This document shows, piece after piece, positions 25,383 to 35,537 of a stretch of DNA of 64,000 bases. Origin of the DNA: Verrucomicrobiota bacterium (GTDB lineage: Bacteria > Verrucomicrobiota > Verrucomicrobiia > CAIQCK01); contig JAPLTX010000038.1 of NCBI GenBank assembly GCA_026397915.1, positions 87,976 through 151,975 of the forward strand, read 5' to 3'. The first letter of the stretch is position 1. The number at the start of each line of letters is the position of its first letter. Below the pieces are notes generated by a model, which was not told the DNA's origin, searched no databases, and was given only the letters and a program-made list of their open reading frames with translations. The position numbers and the translations under genes were made by a program.

Positions 25383-26149
25383 GCACCGCCCCGCGCATCG
25401 GCTGTGTTCCCTACCTCAACGCCAAGCCGCTCATCTACGGTCTGGAAGACGAAGTCGTGTTCGAACATCCCGCCCGGCTCGCCCAACGCCTGGCCGCGCA
25501 CGAACTCGACACCGGCCTCGTGCCTGTCGTCGAAGTCTTTCGCCGCCCCGACTACGTCATCGTGGACGACATCTCCATTGCATGCTGCGGGCCAGTTTAC
25601 AGCGTCATCCTCGCTCACCGCGTCCCGCTGCAATCGCTGCGCGAAGTCGTTGTGGACGCCTCCTCCGGCACCTCCGCGCTGCTGCTGAAAGTGCTTCTGC
25701 AAAAACGCTTTGGTCTGAAGCTGCACTACGTCACCGAGTCCCTCGCCGACAAGCGCAGCACCGCCGACGCGCAGATGCTCATCGGCGACCAAGCCATCCG
25801 GTTCCATCAAACCCGCGGCGATTGGCAGATACTCGACCTCGGCCAGGCATGGTCCGACTGGACGCACATGCCATTCGTGTTTGCCGTCTGGGCCGTCCAC
25901 GCCGACTACCCGGAACTGCCCGCCCTCATCAGGAAATTGGCCGCCGCGCGCACCGCCGGCTGTGCGCACATCGAGGACATCATCGCGCGCGAACAGGGCG
26001 GCGACGCGGCCTTCCGCCGCCGCTACTTCGGCCACAACGTGTATTTCAAACTTGGCCAGCACGAGAAGGAGGCCATGCGGCTGTTCCGGCAACTCCTGAT
26101 CGAGTTCGGTGAGTTGAAGGCCCCCTACGAACTACGGTTCGTCCACTGA
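25379..26149 (+). CDS. mqnA: Chorismate dehydratase MqnA
   Basis: This 256-residue protein dehydrates chorismate to 3-[(1-carboxyvinyl)oxy]benzoate, the first step of the futalosine pathway. The fold is that of periplasmic binding proteins, used here in the cytoplasm. Seen are RIGCVPYLNAKPLIYGL at the start, VDASSGTSALLLKVLL, and MLIGDQAIRF and a WAVHADYP segment typical of MqnA. A GGAGG ribosome site lies within the end of mqnE, and the start codon overlaps the mqnE stop (ATGA). Confidence 0.94.
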   Translation: MSTAPRIGCVPYLNAKPLIYGLEDEVVFEHPARLAQRLAAHELDTGLVPVVEVFRRPDYVIVDDISIACCGPVYSVILAHRVPLQSLREVVVDASSGTSALLLKVLLQKRFGLKLHYVTESLADKRSTADAQMLIGDQAIRFHQTRGDWQILDLGQAWSDWTHMPFVFAVWAVHADYPELPALIRKLAAARTAGCAHIEDIIAREQGGDAAFRRRYFGHNVYFKLGQHEKEAMRLFRQLLIEFGELKAPYELRFVH

Positions 26150-26154
26150 CCGCG

Positions 26155-28425
26155 TCACGGCGCGCTCGTGACTACATCGAACGCGACAGCCGGAAAGGTG
26201 GCCAGCGGCACGCGCCGGGCCACGCCCCGCGTCTTCTCTTTCGATATGACTGGGAAGCCCGGCTCAAACGCGTTCACGATGAGATTGCCTTGCAATCCCG
26301 CCTTCGCAACCGTCGCGTCGCACTCGATTACGATCTCGATACTGCCAGTGGAAACGGACGAACTCTGGATGCCGATGCCTGGCGGCGGGTCGCTCAGCTC
26401 AAGCTGGAGCTTTTCCGGCAGCGAGGCGGCACTGGTGTCGAAGCGAACCCTAACCATTCCGCCGACGGGAATTCGCATCGGGCTGTCGCCGAGGAGTCTC
26501 ATGGGGCCGGCTGTCTGACCGCGTCCCATCACGGCAACTTTGAAGTCCTGCGTGGGAACGAGGTGATGGTATTTGAACGCCTGCATGACGTCTTCCGCCG
26601 GCACCGCAGCGCGAATCAACTCGCGACCATGCATCGTCGCGCAGCCTTCGAGACACAAGCTCTCCGGCGGTCCACGCCGCGTTGTGGTCGGCAGCGTCAG
26701 CGTGAGCCGCACGCTGTCGCAGCCCGCCGGCACGCGCCCGCCGCTGAGATTGAAGCCGGCCGGCGCGTTTCTCAGGGCCAGCGCGATCCCGCTGGTGAAG
26801 CCTTCTTTGCGCAGCGCATACACGGTGATTGGAACCGTCGCGCTCCGACGACCGCTGATGCCCGACGGCACGATGCGCAATTCGAAATCAGGGTCGGGCC
26901 GGCTGAGCCGCAGCCGATAACCGTAGTCGGGGCCGCCGTTTTGTTGGGTGTCGCGCAGATGGACGTAGTAGGTGCCGGTCGCCGGCAAGGTGGCGCGAAG
27001 GAATGAGTCGGCATGGTGAGTATTGAGGTCGGAACCTCGGTCTTCGAAATCATCGTTCATGGCGATCTGGTTGCCGTTGGCGTCGGTAAGCTTTAGGACG
27101 GAATCCACCGGCGAGCCGAGCCGACGCGCGACGACTTCTGCGACGATCTCCTGCCCGGCGCGTCCCTCGAAGCGGAACACGTCGGCGTCGCCCGCCCGGT
27201 CGAAGCGGCCGTTGACGATGACAGGCACTGTCACGGGCTGGGCGTTGGCCACGGTATTGTTCGGCTCGCGCTCCAAATATTCCGGCAACGTGCTCACCGT
27301 GAACGGCACGCGATTGGAGATGAGATCGCCTTTGCGCACAGCAACGGGAACTGTGCCGGGCGATTTTCCCTTGGCGTCCATCGTCAAGCGGTTCTGCGGC
27401 AGGTTCCAGCCGTTGAGTTCGACGGTGGTTTGCGCACCGGCTGGGCCACCGAGCGGGAAGATACTCTTCACAAATGGCGTTTCTCCCATCGTGATGCGAT
27501 ATACGAAGTCCTCGCGTCCGCGATAAAGCGAGTCGTGAATTTCGAGCGCGTAGTCGCCGTCCTTTGGAACCTGGAAATACGCCACCGGGTCCGGTTGAAC
27601 GTGATTCTCTTCGGTGAAGGCCATCTCCTTCCCCTGCGCGTCGCGAAGCGCCAGCATTGCCTGAAACCAGCCGGGTGACGCGTCGGACAAGAACGGGATC
27701 AGCGCGCGCGCGCTGGTGGCGAACACCAGCCGCTGGCCCTGCCGCGCGCGGAACCGGAACTGGTTTGCCGCGCCGGGCATGATCTGGCCATTGACGGTGG
27801 CGGGAAGCGTGACGCTCATCTCCGAGGGCGGCGGCACAACCTTCGGCCCCTTGCCGTCCTTGGGCTGGCGATAGGTTTTCGCCGGAGGCCGGCTGAACTC
27901 CGGCAACTGACCCACGCAGAAAACCAGCGGGTTCGTCAACCCCGCAGGCCCGCGCAGTCGCAACTCGCGCGCACCCGGTTCCGCGTCCGCCGCGATGCTG
28001 ACCTCGATGATGACGTTCTCGACGATGGATTGGTTGATCTGTGCCTTCGGGATGAACAGCTCCAGCTTCCGGCTCATTTCGACGAGCGTCTTCTCGTCCT
28101 CGGCAGTCCACGCGCCGGTCGTGCGACTGCCGGCAGCGGCGGCTTTCTTCTTCCGGAGTTCCTCAAACTTGGGTTGGAGCATGATGGCCTGCTCTACCGA
28201 AAGCGGTCGCGTGTGCTCGATGACCCGCGCCTCAATGCCGTCGCCCGACAGAAGCACGTTGGCCGTGCCTTCGAGGAACTGGCCTGCGACCACCGCCTGA
28301 AACGTCGCGCCCCGGCAACCGCCGGCGGGATAGACGTAAGCGATGCGAGGCGTCACCTGCTGTGCTTGGGCTGTGAGAATGACAGCGCTCAACAACGCGA
28401 TGGCCGAGGCAATTCGTGTTCTCAT
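26155..28425 (-). CDS. Exported PPC-domain protein (pre-peptidase C-terminal domains)
   Basis: The protein has 756 residues from the ATG at 28425, which starts a signal peptide ending in LTAQAQ. The frame stays open upstream, but that part runs antisense to mqnC. The body includes an N-terminal YPAGGCRGATFQAVVAGQFL region, a Lys-rich loop near 100, Ig-like or IPT-like parts (SIFPLGGPAGAQTTVELNGW) and PPC domains (FRARQGQRLVFATSARA; DVFRFEGRAGQEIVAEV). These proteins are common in Planctomycetes and Verrucomicrobiota surfaces, with no known enzyme activity. It lies between mqnA and mqnC in opposite orientation and has no evident link with menaquinone. Confidence 0.85.
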   Translation of the reverse strand: MRTRIASAIALLSAVILTAQAQQVTPRIAYVYPAGGCRGATFQAVVAGQFLEGTANVLLSGDGIEARVIEHTRPLSVEQAIMLQPKFEELRKKKAAAAGSRTTGAWTAEDEKTLVEMSRKLELFIPKAQINQSIVENVIIEVSIAADAEPGARELRLRGPAGLTNPLVFCVGQLPEFSRPPAKTYRQPKDGKGPKVVPPPSEMSVTLPATVNGQIMPGAANQFRFRARQGQRLVFATSARALIPFLSDASPGWFQAMLALRDAQGKEMAFTEENHVQPDPVAYFQVPKDGDYALEIHDSLYRGREDFVYRITMGETPFVKSIFPLGGPAGAQTTVELNGWNLPQNRLTMDAKGKSPGTVPVAVRKGDLISNRVPFTVSTLPEYLEREPNNTVANAQPVTVPVIVNGRFDRAGDADVFRFEGRAGQEIVAEVVARRLGSPVDSVLKLTDANGNQIAMNDDFEDRGSDLNTHHADSFLRATLPATGTYYVHLRDTQQNGGPDYGYRLRLSRPDPDFELRIVPSGISGRRSATVPITVYALRKEGFTSGIALALRNAPAGFNLSGGRVPAGCDSVRLTLTLPTTTRRGPPESLCLEGCATMHGRELIRAAVPAEDVMQAFKYHHLVPTQDFKVAVMGRGQTAGPMRLLGDSPMRIPVGGMVRVRFDTSAASLPEKLQLELSDPPPGIGIQSSSVSTGSIEIVIECDATVAKAGLQGNLIVNAFEPGFPVISKEKTRGVARRVPLATFPAVAFDVVTSAP

Positions 28426-28536
28426 GACGTTTATAATAACGCGGGAGTTCTGCGGATATTTGCGGCAGCGGCGGCAGGCTAACAAACAGTTGCCGGCGTG
28501 GCAAATCTGAAGCATCGTTCCGTCCGAACAAACCGC

Positions 28537-29631
28537 ATGATTTGCGACGCGACACTCGACCAAACGATCAGCAAGGCGCTCGACGGCGAACGCATCGCCG
28601 CCGGGGACGCGCTGCGCCTGTATGGTGCGTTGCCGCTGAGCGAACTGGGCATGTTGGCCGACGCGCGACGCCAGCAGAAGAAGGCCGACGCTTACGACGG
28701 ACGCGGCAACCAGATCATCACCTATATCGTTGACCGCAACATCAACTACACCAACGTCTGCGACGTCTATTGCAAGTTCTGCGCGTTCTACCGCACTGAG
28801 AGCGACGCCGAGGGCTACGTCATTAGCCACGAGGAAATTGCCCGCAAGGTCGAGGAGCTTGTCGCGGTCGGCGGCACGCAAATCCTGTTGCAGGGCGGCC
28901 ATCACCCGAAGCTCGGCATCGAGTTCTATCTCGACCTGCTCGGCTTCATCAAGACCCGCTTCCCGCAGGTGAACATCCACGGTTTCTCGCCACCGGAGTT
29001 TTGCCACTTCGCCGAGGTCTTTCGGATGCCGCTGGCGGAGGTCATCCGCCGGTTCAAGGAGGCTGGCCTCGGCAGTATTCCCGGCGGCGGGGCGGAAATC
29101 CTCGTGGACCGCGTCCGCAACCGCATCGCGCCGAAGAAATGCAAGACCGACGAGTGGCTTGCCGTGATGCGTTGCGCGCACGAGCAGGGGCTGCGCACCA
29201 GCGCGACGATGATGTTTGGCCACGTCGAGACGGTCGAGGACCGCATCGAGCACCTACAGCGGCTGCGCGACCTCCAGGATCAGACCGGCGGTTTCACCGC
29301 GTTCATTTGCTGGACGTTCCAGCCGGAACACACCCGGCTTCGCGCGCGGACCGTTGGTAGCCACGAGTATTTGCGGATGCTGGCGCTGGCGCGCGTCTTC
29401 CTCGACAACTTTGACAACGTGCAGGCGTCGTGGGTGACGCAAGGCCCGAAGATCGGCCAGGTGGCGCTGAAGTTCGGCGCGAACGATTTCGGTGGCCTGA
29501 TGATGGAGGAGAACGTCGTCAGCAGCGCCGGCACCGCGTTTCGCATCACCTTGGAGGAAATGAAGCGCCTCATCGCCGAACTCGGCTACGAATCACGCCA
29601 GCGGGACAATTGGTATCGGTTGTTGAACTGA
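28537..29631 (+). CDS. mqnC: Cyclic dehypoxanthinyl futalosine synthase MqnC (radical SAM)
   Basis: The protein has 364 residues from the ATG at 28537; a GTG at 28498 would add 13 residues. It cyclises dehypoxanthinyl futalosine in menaquinone synthesis. The 4Fe-4S motif CDVYCKFC is at residues 75-82. Other matches are QILLQGGHHPKLGIEFYLD, HGFSPPEFCHFA and IPGGGAEILVDRVRN, and the C-terminal KFGANDFGGLMMEENVVS is diagnostic of MqnC against MqnE. It is divergently oriented from the PPC gene and separated from the other mqn genes by it. mqnB and mqnD are not in the window. Confidence 0.94.
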   Translation: MICDATLDQTISKALDGERIAAGDALRLYGALPLSELGMLADARRQQKKADAYDGRGNQIITYIVDRNINYTNVCDVYCKFCAFYRTESDAEGYVISHEEIARKVEELVAVGGTQILLQGGHHPKLGIEFYLDLLGFIKTRFPQVNIHGFSPPEFCHFAEVFRMPLAEVIRRFKEAGLGSIPGGGAEILVDRVRNRIAPKKCKTDEWLAVMRCAHEQGLRTSATMMFGHVETVEDRIEHLQRLRDLQDQTGGFTAFICWTFQPEHTRLRARTVGSHEYLRMLALARVFLDNFDNVQASWVTQGPKIGQVALKFGANDFGGLMMEENVVSSAGTAFRITLEEMKRLIAELGYESRQRDNWYRLLN

Positions 29632-29860
29632 CCGCTTTCTTGGTTGTTTCGCGCGGCTGGTGAGAAGACAAAGCAAACATATCCCGCTTTGCGTGAGGGC
29701 TGTCCATTCAGTTGCGTCACGCGGAGCGGGAGCACTACTTTAGTATATCCTCGAAAATTTTTCTTTAGCGCAGCCGCGTCATTGTGCAATCATCACAAGG
29801 CGGTTTCTGGAAGCGACCGAACATGCGCTGCATGGCTTCCACCGCCGCTCAGCGAGAATG

Positions 29861-31594
29861 ATGGAAACACGCCGTTGGTTTTTATTGATGATGGCGCTGG
29901 CTGCCTGCTACCTGTGGGCAGGCTGCGGTCGTGATCATTATCAGCGGTCGGCGGATAAGGAGGTTTACGGCATTCTCGGCCAACGACGCGGGGAAATCCT
30001 AGGCAAGACCAACGACAGTTTTAACATCAAGACGCCTTACTCCGACCGCAAGCCCTCCGACATTCCCGCCCCGGAGATCCTCCAGCAGCGGATGATCTCC
30101 GCCAAGCGGACAATGACGCTCTCCGAGGCGCTCAAGACCGCGATCGCGCGCAGCCCGAGTTATCAGTCGCAGAAAGAAACTGTTTATCTTAAGGCGCTGA
30201 CACTGACACTTCAGCGTTACAACTTCACACCCCAGTGGGCCTCGTCCGTCAAACCCATCCTTACTCGGAATGCCAATGGCGTGTATGACCAGTCCGTCGA
30301 GACCGACCTCAGCGTCTCCCAGTTGCTCAAGACCGGCGGCACGCTCACCGTGAGCATGCTCAACGACGTGCTGCTGTTTTACAGCGGCGGCGCGCCGCAC
30401 AACACGACGGCGTTCTCCGCGACGTTCGTGCAGCCGTTGTTGCGGGGCGCGGGCTACAAGATCGTGACGGAAAACCTCACGCAGGCGGAACGTGACGTGG
30501 TCTATCAAATCAATACCTTCGCGCGCTACGAGCAGACGTTCGCCCTGGATATCGTCACCAAGTATTACCTGCTGCTGCAACAACGCGACGTGATCCGCAA
30601 CAACTACAGCACCTACAAGAACCTCGTGCTCGTGCGCGAGCGGGCAGAGGCGATGGGCAAAGACCGGTTGGCGGCGTATCAGGTGGATCAGGCAGTCCAG
30701 CAGGAGTTGACGTCCAAGAGCACCTATCTGGCGTCCGTGCAGAGCTACCAGGATTCGCTGGATAGATTCAAGATCACACTCGGCCTGCCGGTCGGCACGG
30801 AACTGGTGTTGGACGAGTCGCCGCTGGACGAACTGCGCAAGATGAGTTTGCCAAGTATAGAACTGACCGAGGAGCAGGGTCACCGGATCGCGTGCCAGAG
30901 CCGGTTTGACGTGCAGAACGAGATCAACAAGTTCGAGGACAGCAAGCGGAAGATAGATTTTTACGCCGACGCGTTAAAGCCGGACCTTAACATCATCGGC
31001 CACGTGGAGTTGCCGCAACCCAACGGGTATGATTACTCCCGATTCGACGTGGGCCAGTATAGGGCCTACGGCGAGGTGCAGTTGAACCTGCCGCTGAACC
31101 GGCTTCCGCAGCGCAATGACTTTCGAACCTCGCAAATCAATTTTGAAGTAGAACTGCGGACCCTGGCGTTGTTGCTGGACAACGTCCGCAACAGCATCCA
31201 GGCGGATTTGCGCGCTTTGGACGAGGCGCGCAAGAACTACGCCATCCAGCAAGACGCGCTGCGTATCGCCACACGCAGCCTGGAGGGCAGCGTCATGCTG
31301 CTACAGGCTGGCCGAATAGACATGCTCAACATGTTGACAGCGCAGTCCGCACTGCTGGCCGCCCAGAACGCTTTCACAGGGGCACTGTTGACCTATCACA
31401 CGGCGCGATGGAACTTGCTCTCGGACCTTGGCATCATTCGCACCGATCTCGACCGGTTCTGGTTGGCGGAGCAGCCGATCCCCCTGCCGGGCGCGCCGCC
31501 GCCCGCCGCCGCAGCGGCCCCGGCTGTGCCACCGCCGGTCCAACAGCGAGCGGCGCAAGTGGAATTGATTCCACCCGACAAACTTTTCCGGTAA
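29861..31594 (+). CDS. TolC-like outer membrane efflux lipoprotein
   Basis: This protein of about 577 residues begins with a lipoprotein signal ending in LWAGC, followed by a TolC/OEP-family body. Two helical hairpin repeats are seen, beginning MTLSEALKTAIARSPSYQ and ending with the long helix LRALDEARKNYAIQQDALR, and beta strands between them (SVSQLLKTGGTLTVSM). The C-terminal tail is Pro/Ala-rich. ATG codons at 29858 and 29861 are adjacent; either may be used. It begins a four-gene unit with the HlyD, ATPase and permease genes and would form the outer membrane channel. Start-proximal DNA (29632-29860) shows no firm promoter. Confidence 0.9.
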   Translation: METRRWFLLMMALAACYLWAGCGRDHYQRSADKEVYGILGQRRGEILGKTNDSFNIKTPYSDRKPSDIPAPEILQQRMISAKRTMTLSEALKTAIARSPSYQSQKETVYLKALTLTLQRYNFTPQWASSVKPILTRNANGVYDQSVETDLSVSQLLKTGGTLTVSMLNDVLLFYSGGAPHNTTAFSATFVQPLLRGAGYKIVTENLTQAERDVVYQINTFARYEQTFALDIVTKYYLLLQQRDVIRNNYSTYKNLVLVRERAEAMGKDRLAAYQVDQAVQQELTSKSTYLASVQSYQDSLDRFKITLGLPVGTELVLDESPLDELRKMSLPSIELTEEQGHRIACQSRFDVQNEINKFEDSKRKIDFYADALKPDLNIIGHVELPQPNGYDYSRFDVGQYRAYGEVQLNLPLNRLPQRNDFRTSQINFEVELRTLALLLDNVRNSIQADLRALDEARKNYAIQQDALRIATRSLEGSVMLLQAGRIDMLNMLTAQSALLAAQNAFTGALLTYHTARWNLLSDLGIIRTDLDRFWLAEQPIPLPGAPPPAAAAAPAVPPPVQQRAAQVELIPPDKLFR

Positions 31595-31606
31595 TAAAGG
31601 CATGTC

Positions 31607-33430
31607 ATGACATTAGATTCGTTGCGCGCAGTTCTGGATCAACGACTGAAAGGCAAGCCTGTCGTGGGCAAGCTCTGGCAATTGAGCCAGCAGCATCCGC
31701 GGTGGGCAGTAGCCGTTGCGGCGATCTTGCTGATCGTGGTGGTGTGGCTCGCCAGCAGTGTGACGCATACCAACGACACCCAGCGCACCTACTACACCGT
31801 CAAGCGCGGCGATTTTCTGATTTCGGTCGTCGAAGGCGGCACGTTGCGGGCGTTGAACGAATTCTCCATCCGCTCAGAAGTCGAAACGATGACGAAGATC
31901 ATCAGCATTGTCCCTGAGGGAACCTCCGTTCGCAAAGGTGATCTGTTGGTGCAACTCGATTCGAGCCAGATCAAAGACAGCATGGAGTCCCAGGAAATCA
32001 CGCTCGAGAGCAGCCGCTTCGCGCTCGTCCAAGCCGAACAAGCCCTCGCTATCCAAAAGAGTGTCGTTGAAAGCAACATCAAGGATGCCGAGATGAAGCT
32101 GGAGTTTTCCAGATCCGACCTGGAAAAATATATTGAGGGTGACTGGCCACAGTTGAAGAATAATGCAGAGAACGCCATCAACCTTGCGGCGGCAGACTTG
32201 GAGCGCGCCAAAGACCGGCTGAACTGGACGAGGGTGCTGCACGAGAAAGGTTACGCCACCAAATCGGAGTTGCAGGCCGACGAGCTGACCTTGGCCCAAA
32301 GAACCGTCACACTGGCACAGGCCAAGGAATCACAGGCGTTGTTGGTCAAATACACCTACCCGAAGCAACGGCGTTTGTATGAGGCTTACGTTGACTCGTA
32401 TCAGAAGGAACTTGAGCGGCTCAAACTGCGTTCCACCGGCCAGATCGCCCAGTCCGAGGCTGACATGACAGCACGCCGAAGAACCCTGACCTTGCAGCAG
32501 GAACGTTACGATGAGATGAAGAAGCAAATGGCTTTGTGCACGATCCACGCGCCATCGGATGGTCTGGTGGTTTACAGCTCCAGCACCTCCGGCTCTTATT
32601 CCAGCATCTTGATCGAGGAAGGCGCCTCCATCCGCTATCGGCAGGAAATTATCAAGCTGCCCGACATCAACCAGATGGTCATCGAAATCCGGGTGCATGA
32701 GTCTCACATCACCCGAATCCGGCCGGGCCAGACCTCCTATGTCACGATTGACTCGATGCCGGACTCGCGGCTGAAGGGCCACGTTCACAAAGTGGCCGTG
32801 CTGCCGGATGCTTCCAGTCGCTACTACAACCCAACGCTCAAGGTCTATGTCACCGAAGTGTTGATTGACGATACACTGCCGACTGAACTCAAACCCGGCG
32901 TCTCCGGACGGGCGGAAATCGTCATCACCAACCTCCACAACGTCGTCGCTGTGCCAATCCAGGCAGTCACCTCGGTCAAGGGCGAGCAGGTTTGTTTCGG
33001 AAAAGATGCAAAGCCCACGCCCGTCGAAGTCGGTCTCTACAATGATAAGTTCATTGAAATCAAGACCGGTCTGAAGGAAGGCGACAATGTGCTGCTGGCT
33101 CCGTTGCTGGCTGAATCAGACGAGATTGACTTGTCCGGCTCAATCGTTGCAGGCAAGGAATACGAGTCTGACCGCAAGAGCACGCCGAAGAAACGCAAGA
33201 CTGGTGCCAAAGGCGTCGCCACCCAGAACAAGCCAGTCGTGTCAAAACCGCCGACGCCACTGCAAACCCTCCAACAGCCGCTGAACGAACTGCGCCGGGC
33301 CGCCCAGCCGTTGGAGCCACCGCTGGCCGCCCTTAAACAAGCCGCCGTGCGCGGCGCTCCTGGCACCCCGGCTGGCCACGCTACCAACGCGGTGACTTCC
33401 ACCGGCAGAACATCCGTCCAGTCGCCATGA
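31607..33430 (+). CDS. HlyD/MacA-type periplasmic adaptor subunit
   Basis: This 607-residue protein has one N-terminal membrane helix (about 36-56), then a biotinyl-lipoyl-like half (about 62-105), a long coiled-coil hairpin (about 120-300, rich in Glu/Lys/Leu) and beta-barrel parts with CTIHAPSDGLVVYSS and NVVAVPIQAVTSVKG. It links the inner membrane transporter to the TolC-like channel. The last 85 residues form a basic, Pro/Ala-rich tail (KSTPKKRKTGAKG onwards) not usual in MacA. The stop overlaps the ATPase start by 4 bases. Confidence 0.92.
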   Translation: MTLDSLRAVLDQRLKGKPVVGKLWQLSQQHPRWAVAVAAILLIVVVWLASSVTHTNDTQRTYYTVKRGDFLISVVEGGTLRALNEFSIRSEVETMTKIISIVPEGTSVRKGDLLVQLDSSQIKDSMESQEITLESSRFALVQAEQALAIQKSVVESNIKDAEMKLEFSRSDLEKYIEGDWPQLKNNAENAINLAAADLERAKDRLNWTRVLHEKGYATKSELQADELTLAQRTVTLAQAKESQALLVKYTYPKQRRLYEAYVDSYQKELERLKLRSTGQIAQSEADMTARRRTLTLQQERYDEMKKQMALCTIHAPSDGLVVYSSSTSGSYSSILIEEGASIRYRQEIIKLPDINQMVIEIRVHESHITRIRPGQTSYVTIDSMPDSRLKGHVHKVAVLPDASSRYYNPTLKVYVTEVLIDDTLPTELKPGVSGRAEIVITNLHNVVAVPIQAVTSVKGEQVCFGKDAKPTPVEVGLYNDKFIEIKTGLKEGDNVLLAPLLAESDEIDLSGSIVAGKEYESDRKSTPKKRKTGAKGVATQNKPVVSKPPTPLQTLQQPLNELRRAAQPLEPPLAALKQAAVRGAPGTPAGHATNAVTSTGRTSVQSP

Positions 33431-34179
33431 GCAGCAGTCCGATCATACGGCTCGAAGGGTTGGAAAAAACCTACGACTTGGGCGCCATCAAGGTCCGCGC
33501 TTTGCGTGGCGTGAGCCTTGACATCCAGGCTGGCTCCTACGTGGCCATCATGGGGCCTTCCGGCTCCGGCAAGTCCACGATGCTCAACATGCTCGGTTGC
33601 CTCGACCGGCCCAGTGGTGGCGCCTACTACCTCGGCGGCGAGGACGTCTCGAAGATGGACGATGACGAGCTTTCGGCCGTGCGCGGCAAGCGGCTTGGCT
33701 TCATTTTTCAATCCTACAATCTCATTGACCAGCTCACCGTCATCGAGAATATCCACGTTCCCCTCTTCTACCAAGGCCGTGACATCAACGAATGCTACGA
33801 CCATTGTGTGAATCTGGCCAAACTGGTCGGCCTCGGCGACCGGTTACACCACCGGCCCAAGGAGCTTTCCGGCGGCCAGCAGCAACGCGTTGCCATCGCG
33901 CGTTCGCTCGTCAACGACCCGTTGATGATTCTCGCCGACGAGCCTACCGGCAACCTTGACTCCGCCACAGGCACGGAAATCCTGAACCTGCTCGACAAGC
34001 TCAACGCCGAGGGCAAGACCATCGTGCTTGTCACCCACGGCGAGGAGGTCGCCGAGCGCGCCCACCGCGTGCTCCACATGAAAGACGGCGTTATTGACCA
34101 CGAAATCCACCAGCGCACGCTCCAGCACGTGGTCGAGGAACTGGAGCACGACGATACCGCGGAGGCCCCGGCACCATGA
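33427..34179 (+). CDS. ABC transporter ATP-binding protein (MacB/LolD type)
   Basis: The 250-residue ATPase has Walker [10 protein letters not shown] (about residues 42-50), Q-loop FIFQSYNLI, signature LSGGQQQR, Walker [14 protein letters not shown] and the switch histidine VTHGEE. The [11 protein letters not shown] and TGNLDSATG sequences match the MacB/LolD family that drives mechanotransmission rather than transport across the inner membrane. The start overlaps the adaptor stop and its stop overlaps the permease start (ATGA in both cases). Confidence 0.95.
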   Translation: MSSSPIIRLEGLEKTYDLGAIKVRALRGVSLDIQAGSYVAIMGPSGSGKSTMLNMLGCLDRPSGGAYYLGGEDVSKMDDDELSAVRGKRLGFIFQSYNLIDQLTVIENIHVPLFYQGRDINECYDHCVNLAKLVGLGDRLHHRPKELSGGQQQRVAIARSLVNDPLMILADEPTGNLDSATGTEILNLLDKLNAEGKTIVLVTHGEEVAERAHRVLHMKDGVIDHEIHQRTLQHVVEELEHDDTAEAPAP

Positions 34180-35468
34180 TTAACGCCCCCGCCATCCTCC
34201 TCACCGTTCAACTGGGCATCAAGAGCCTGCTGCTCCACAAACTCCGCTCCGGGTTGACCATGCTCGGCATCATTTTCGGCGTCTGCTCCGTCATCGCCAT
34301 GTTGGCCATCGGCGAGGGCGGCTCCTACGAAGCCCAACAAGCCATCAAGAAACTTGGCAGCAATAACATCATCATCCGCAGCATCAAACCCTCCGAATCC
34401 AACGTCGTGGGCAGTTCCGGCCGCAGCCGCATCAGCGACTATGGTTTGACCTATTCTGACGCCGGTCGGATGCAAACAACCCTTGTCGGCGCCCAACACG
34501 TGCTGCCCATGCGCATCATCCGCGATAGCGTCCGCTTCAACCGCTTCGTCGTCCCCAGCCAGATCATTGGCACGCATCCAAGCTACGCGCAGATTACCGG
34601 ACTCGACATCGTGCGCGGCAGGTTCCTGACCCAGAACGACGAAACCCACATTGACAACGTCTGCATCATGACGGTCAGTCTCGCCAACCAGTTGTTCCCC
34701 TTCCAAGACCCCCTCGATGAGGAAGTGCGCGTCGGCATGGACTATTACCGCGTCGTTGGCTTGGTGCGTGAGAAATCCTCCATGGACAAACGCCCCGGTG
34801 CCAGCGCGCCCGACAGCGGCAAGGCGCTCGACAACAATCTCTACATCCCGCTCTCGTGCGCGCGCAGCCGCTTCGGCGAGATTCTCTTCCGTCGTTCCGC
34901 CGGCAGCTTCGAAGCCGAGCGCGTCCAACTTCACCAGATTACCGTCCAAATGATCGACACCGACGCCATCGAACCCGCCGTGCCGGACATCGAGGCGATG
35001 CTGCGTCATTTTCACACCAAGAAGGACTACGAGATCATCGTCCCGTTGCAGTTGCTCCGCCAAGCCGAGCAGACCAAGCGTATCTTCAACGTCGTGCTCG
35101 GTTCCATTGCCGCCATCTCGCTGCTGGTCGGCGGCATCGGCATTATGAACATCATGCTCGCCACCGTCACTGAACGCACCCGCGAGATCGGCGTCCGCCG
35201 TGCCCTCGGCGCGCGCAAGAAGGATATCATCACCCAGTTTTTGGTGGAAACCGTCGTGCTCTCTCTTGGCGGAGGTCTCATCGGGGTCGCAGTGGGCGTT
35301 CTTGTGCCGATGATCGTCTCCTACTTCGCCGACATGAAGACCATCATCACCTTCTCGTCCCTGGCATTGGCATTCGGCATCTCCGGCCTGACCGGCATCA
35401 TCTTCGGCATCTACCCCGCCCGCCGCGCCGCGAACCTCAGCCCCATTGAGGCGTTGCGCCACGAGTAG
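34176..35468 (+). CDS. MacB/FtsX-family ABC transporter permease
   Basis: This 430-residue permease has TM1 at about 23-45 ([23 protein letters not shown]), a large periplasmic MacB_PCD domain (about 46-300) and three C-terminal helices in an FtsX domain: [20 protein letters not shown], then [17 protein letters not shown], and a final [17 protein letters not shown]. It ends the four-gene exporter. Such systems export macrolides, peptides, lipoproteins or siderophores; nothing nearby names the cargo. Confidence 0.94.
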   Translation: MINAPAILLTVQLGIKSLLLHKLRSGLTMLGIIFGVCSVIAMLAIGEGGSYEAQQAIKKLGSNNIIIRSIKPSESNVVGSSGRSRISDYGLTYSDAGRMQTTLVGAQHVLPMRIIRDSVRFNRFVVPSQIIGTHPSYAQITGLDIVRGRFLTQNDETHIDNVCIMTVSLANQLFPFQDPLDEEVRVGMDYYRVVGLVREKSSMDKRPGASAPDSGKALDNNLYIPLSCARSRFGEILFRRSAGSFEAERVQLHQITVQMIDTDAIEPAVPDIEAMLRHFHTKKDYEIIVPLQLLRQAEQTKRIFNVVLGSIAAISLLVGGIGIMNIMLATVTERTREIGVRRALGARKKDIITQFLVETVVLSLGGGLIGVAVGVLVPMIVSYFADMKTIITFSSLALAFGISGLTGIIFGIYPARRAANLSPIEALRHE

Positions 35469-35484
35469 AACTGCTCAGAATCTC

Positions 35485-35513
35485 TTGCCCGGAAAAACGT
35501 CATCGCTTAGGCT
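35485..35513 (+). promoter_or_regulatory. Possible promoter of the DUF362 gene
   Basis: TTGCCC (35485-35490) and TAGGCT (35508-35513) are 17 bases apart, 24 bases before the ATG at 35538. An AAAGGA ribosome site follows. Confidence 0.4.
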
Positions 35514-35537
35514 CTGCGCCTGCAAAGGATCATAAAC

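Noticed and set aside
28426-29253. N-terminal extension of the PPC protein
   Set aside because: It runs antisense to mqnC and lies before a clean signal peptide start at 28425.
33795-35462. 555-residue open frame antisense to the ABC transporter genes
   Set aside because: Low-complexity Asp/His/Gly composition and antisense to two sure genes.
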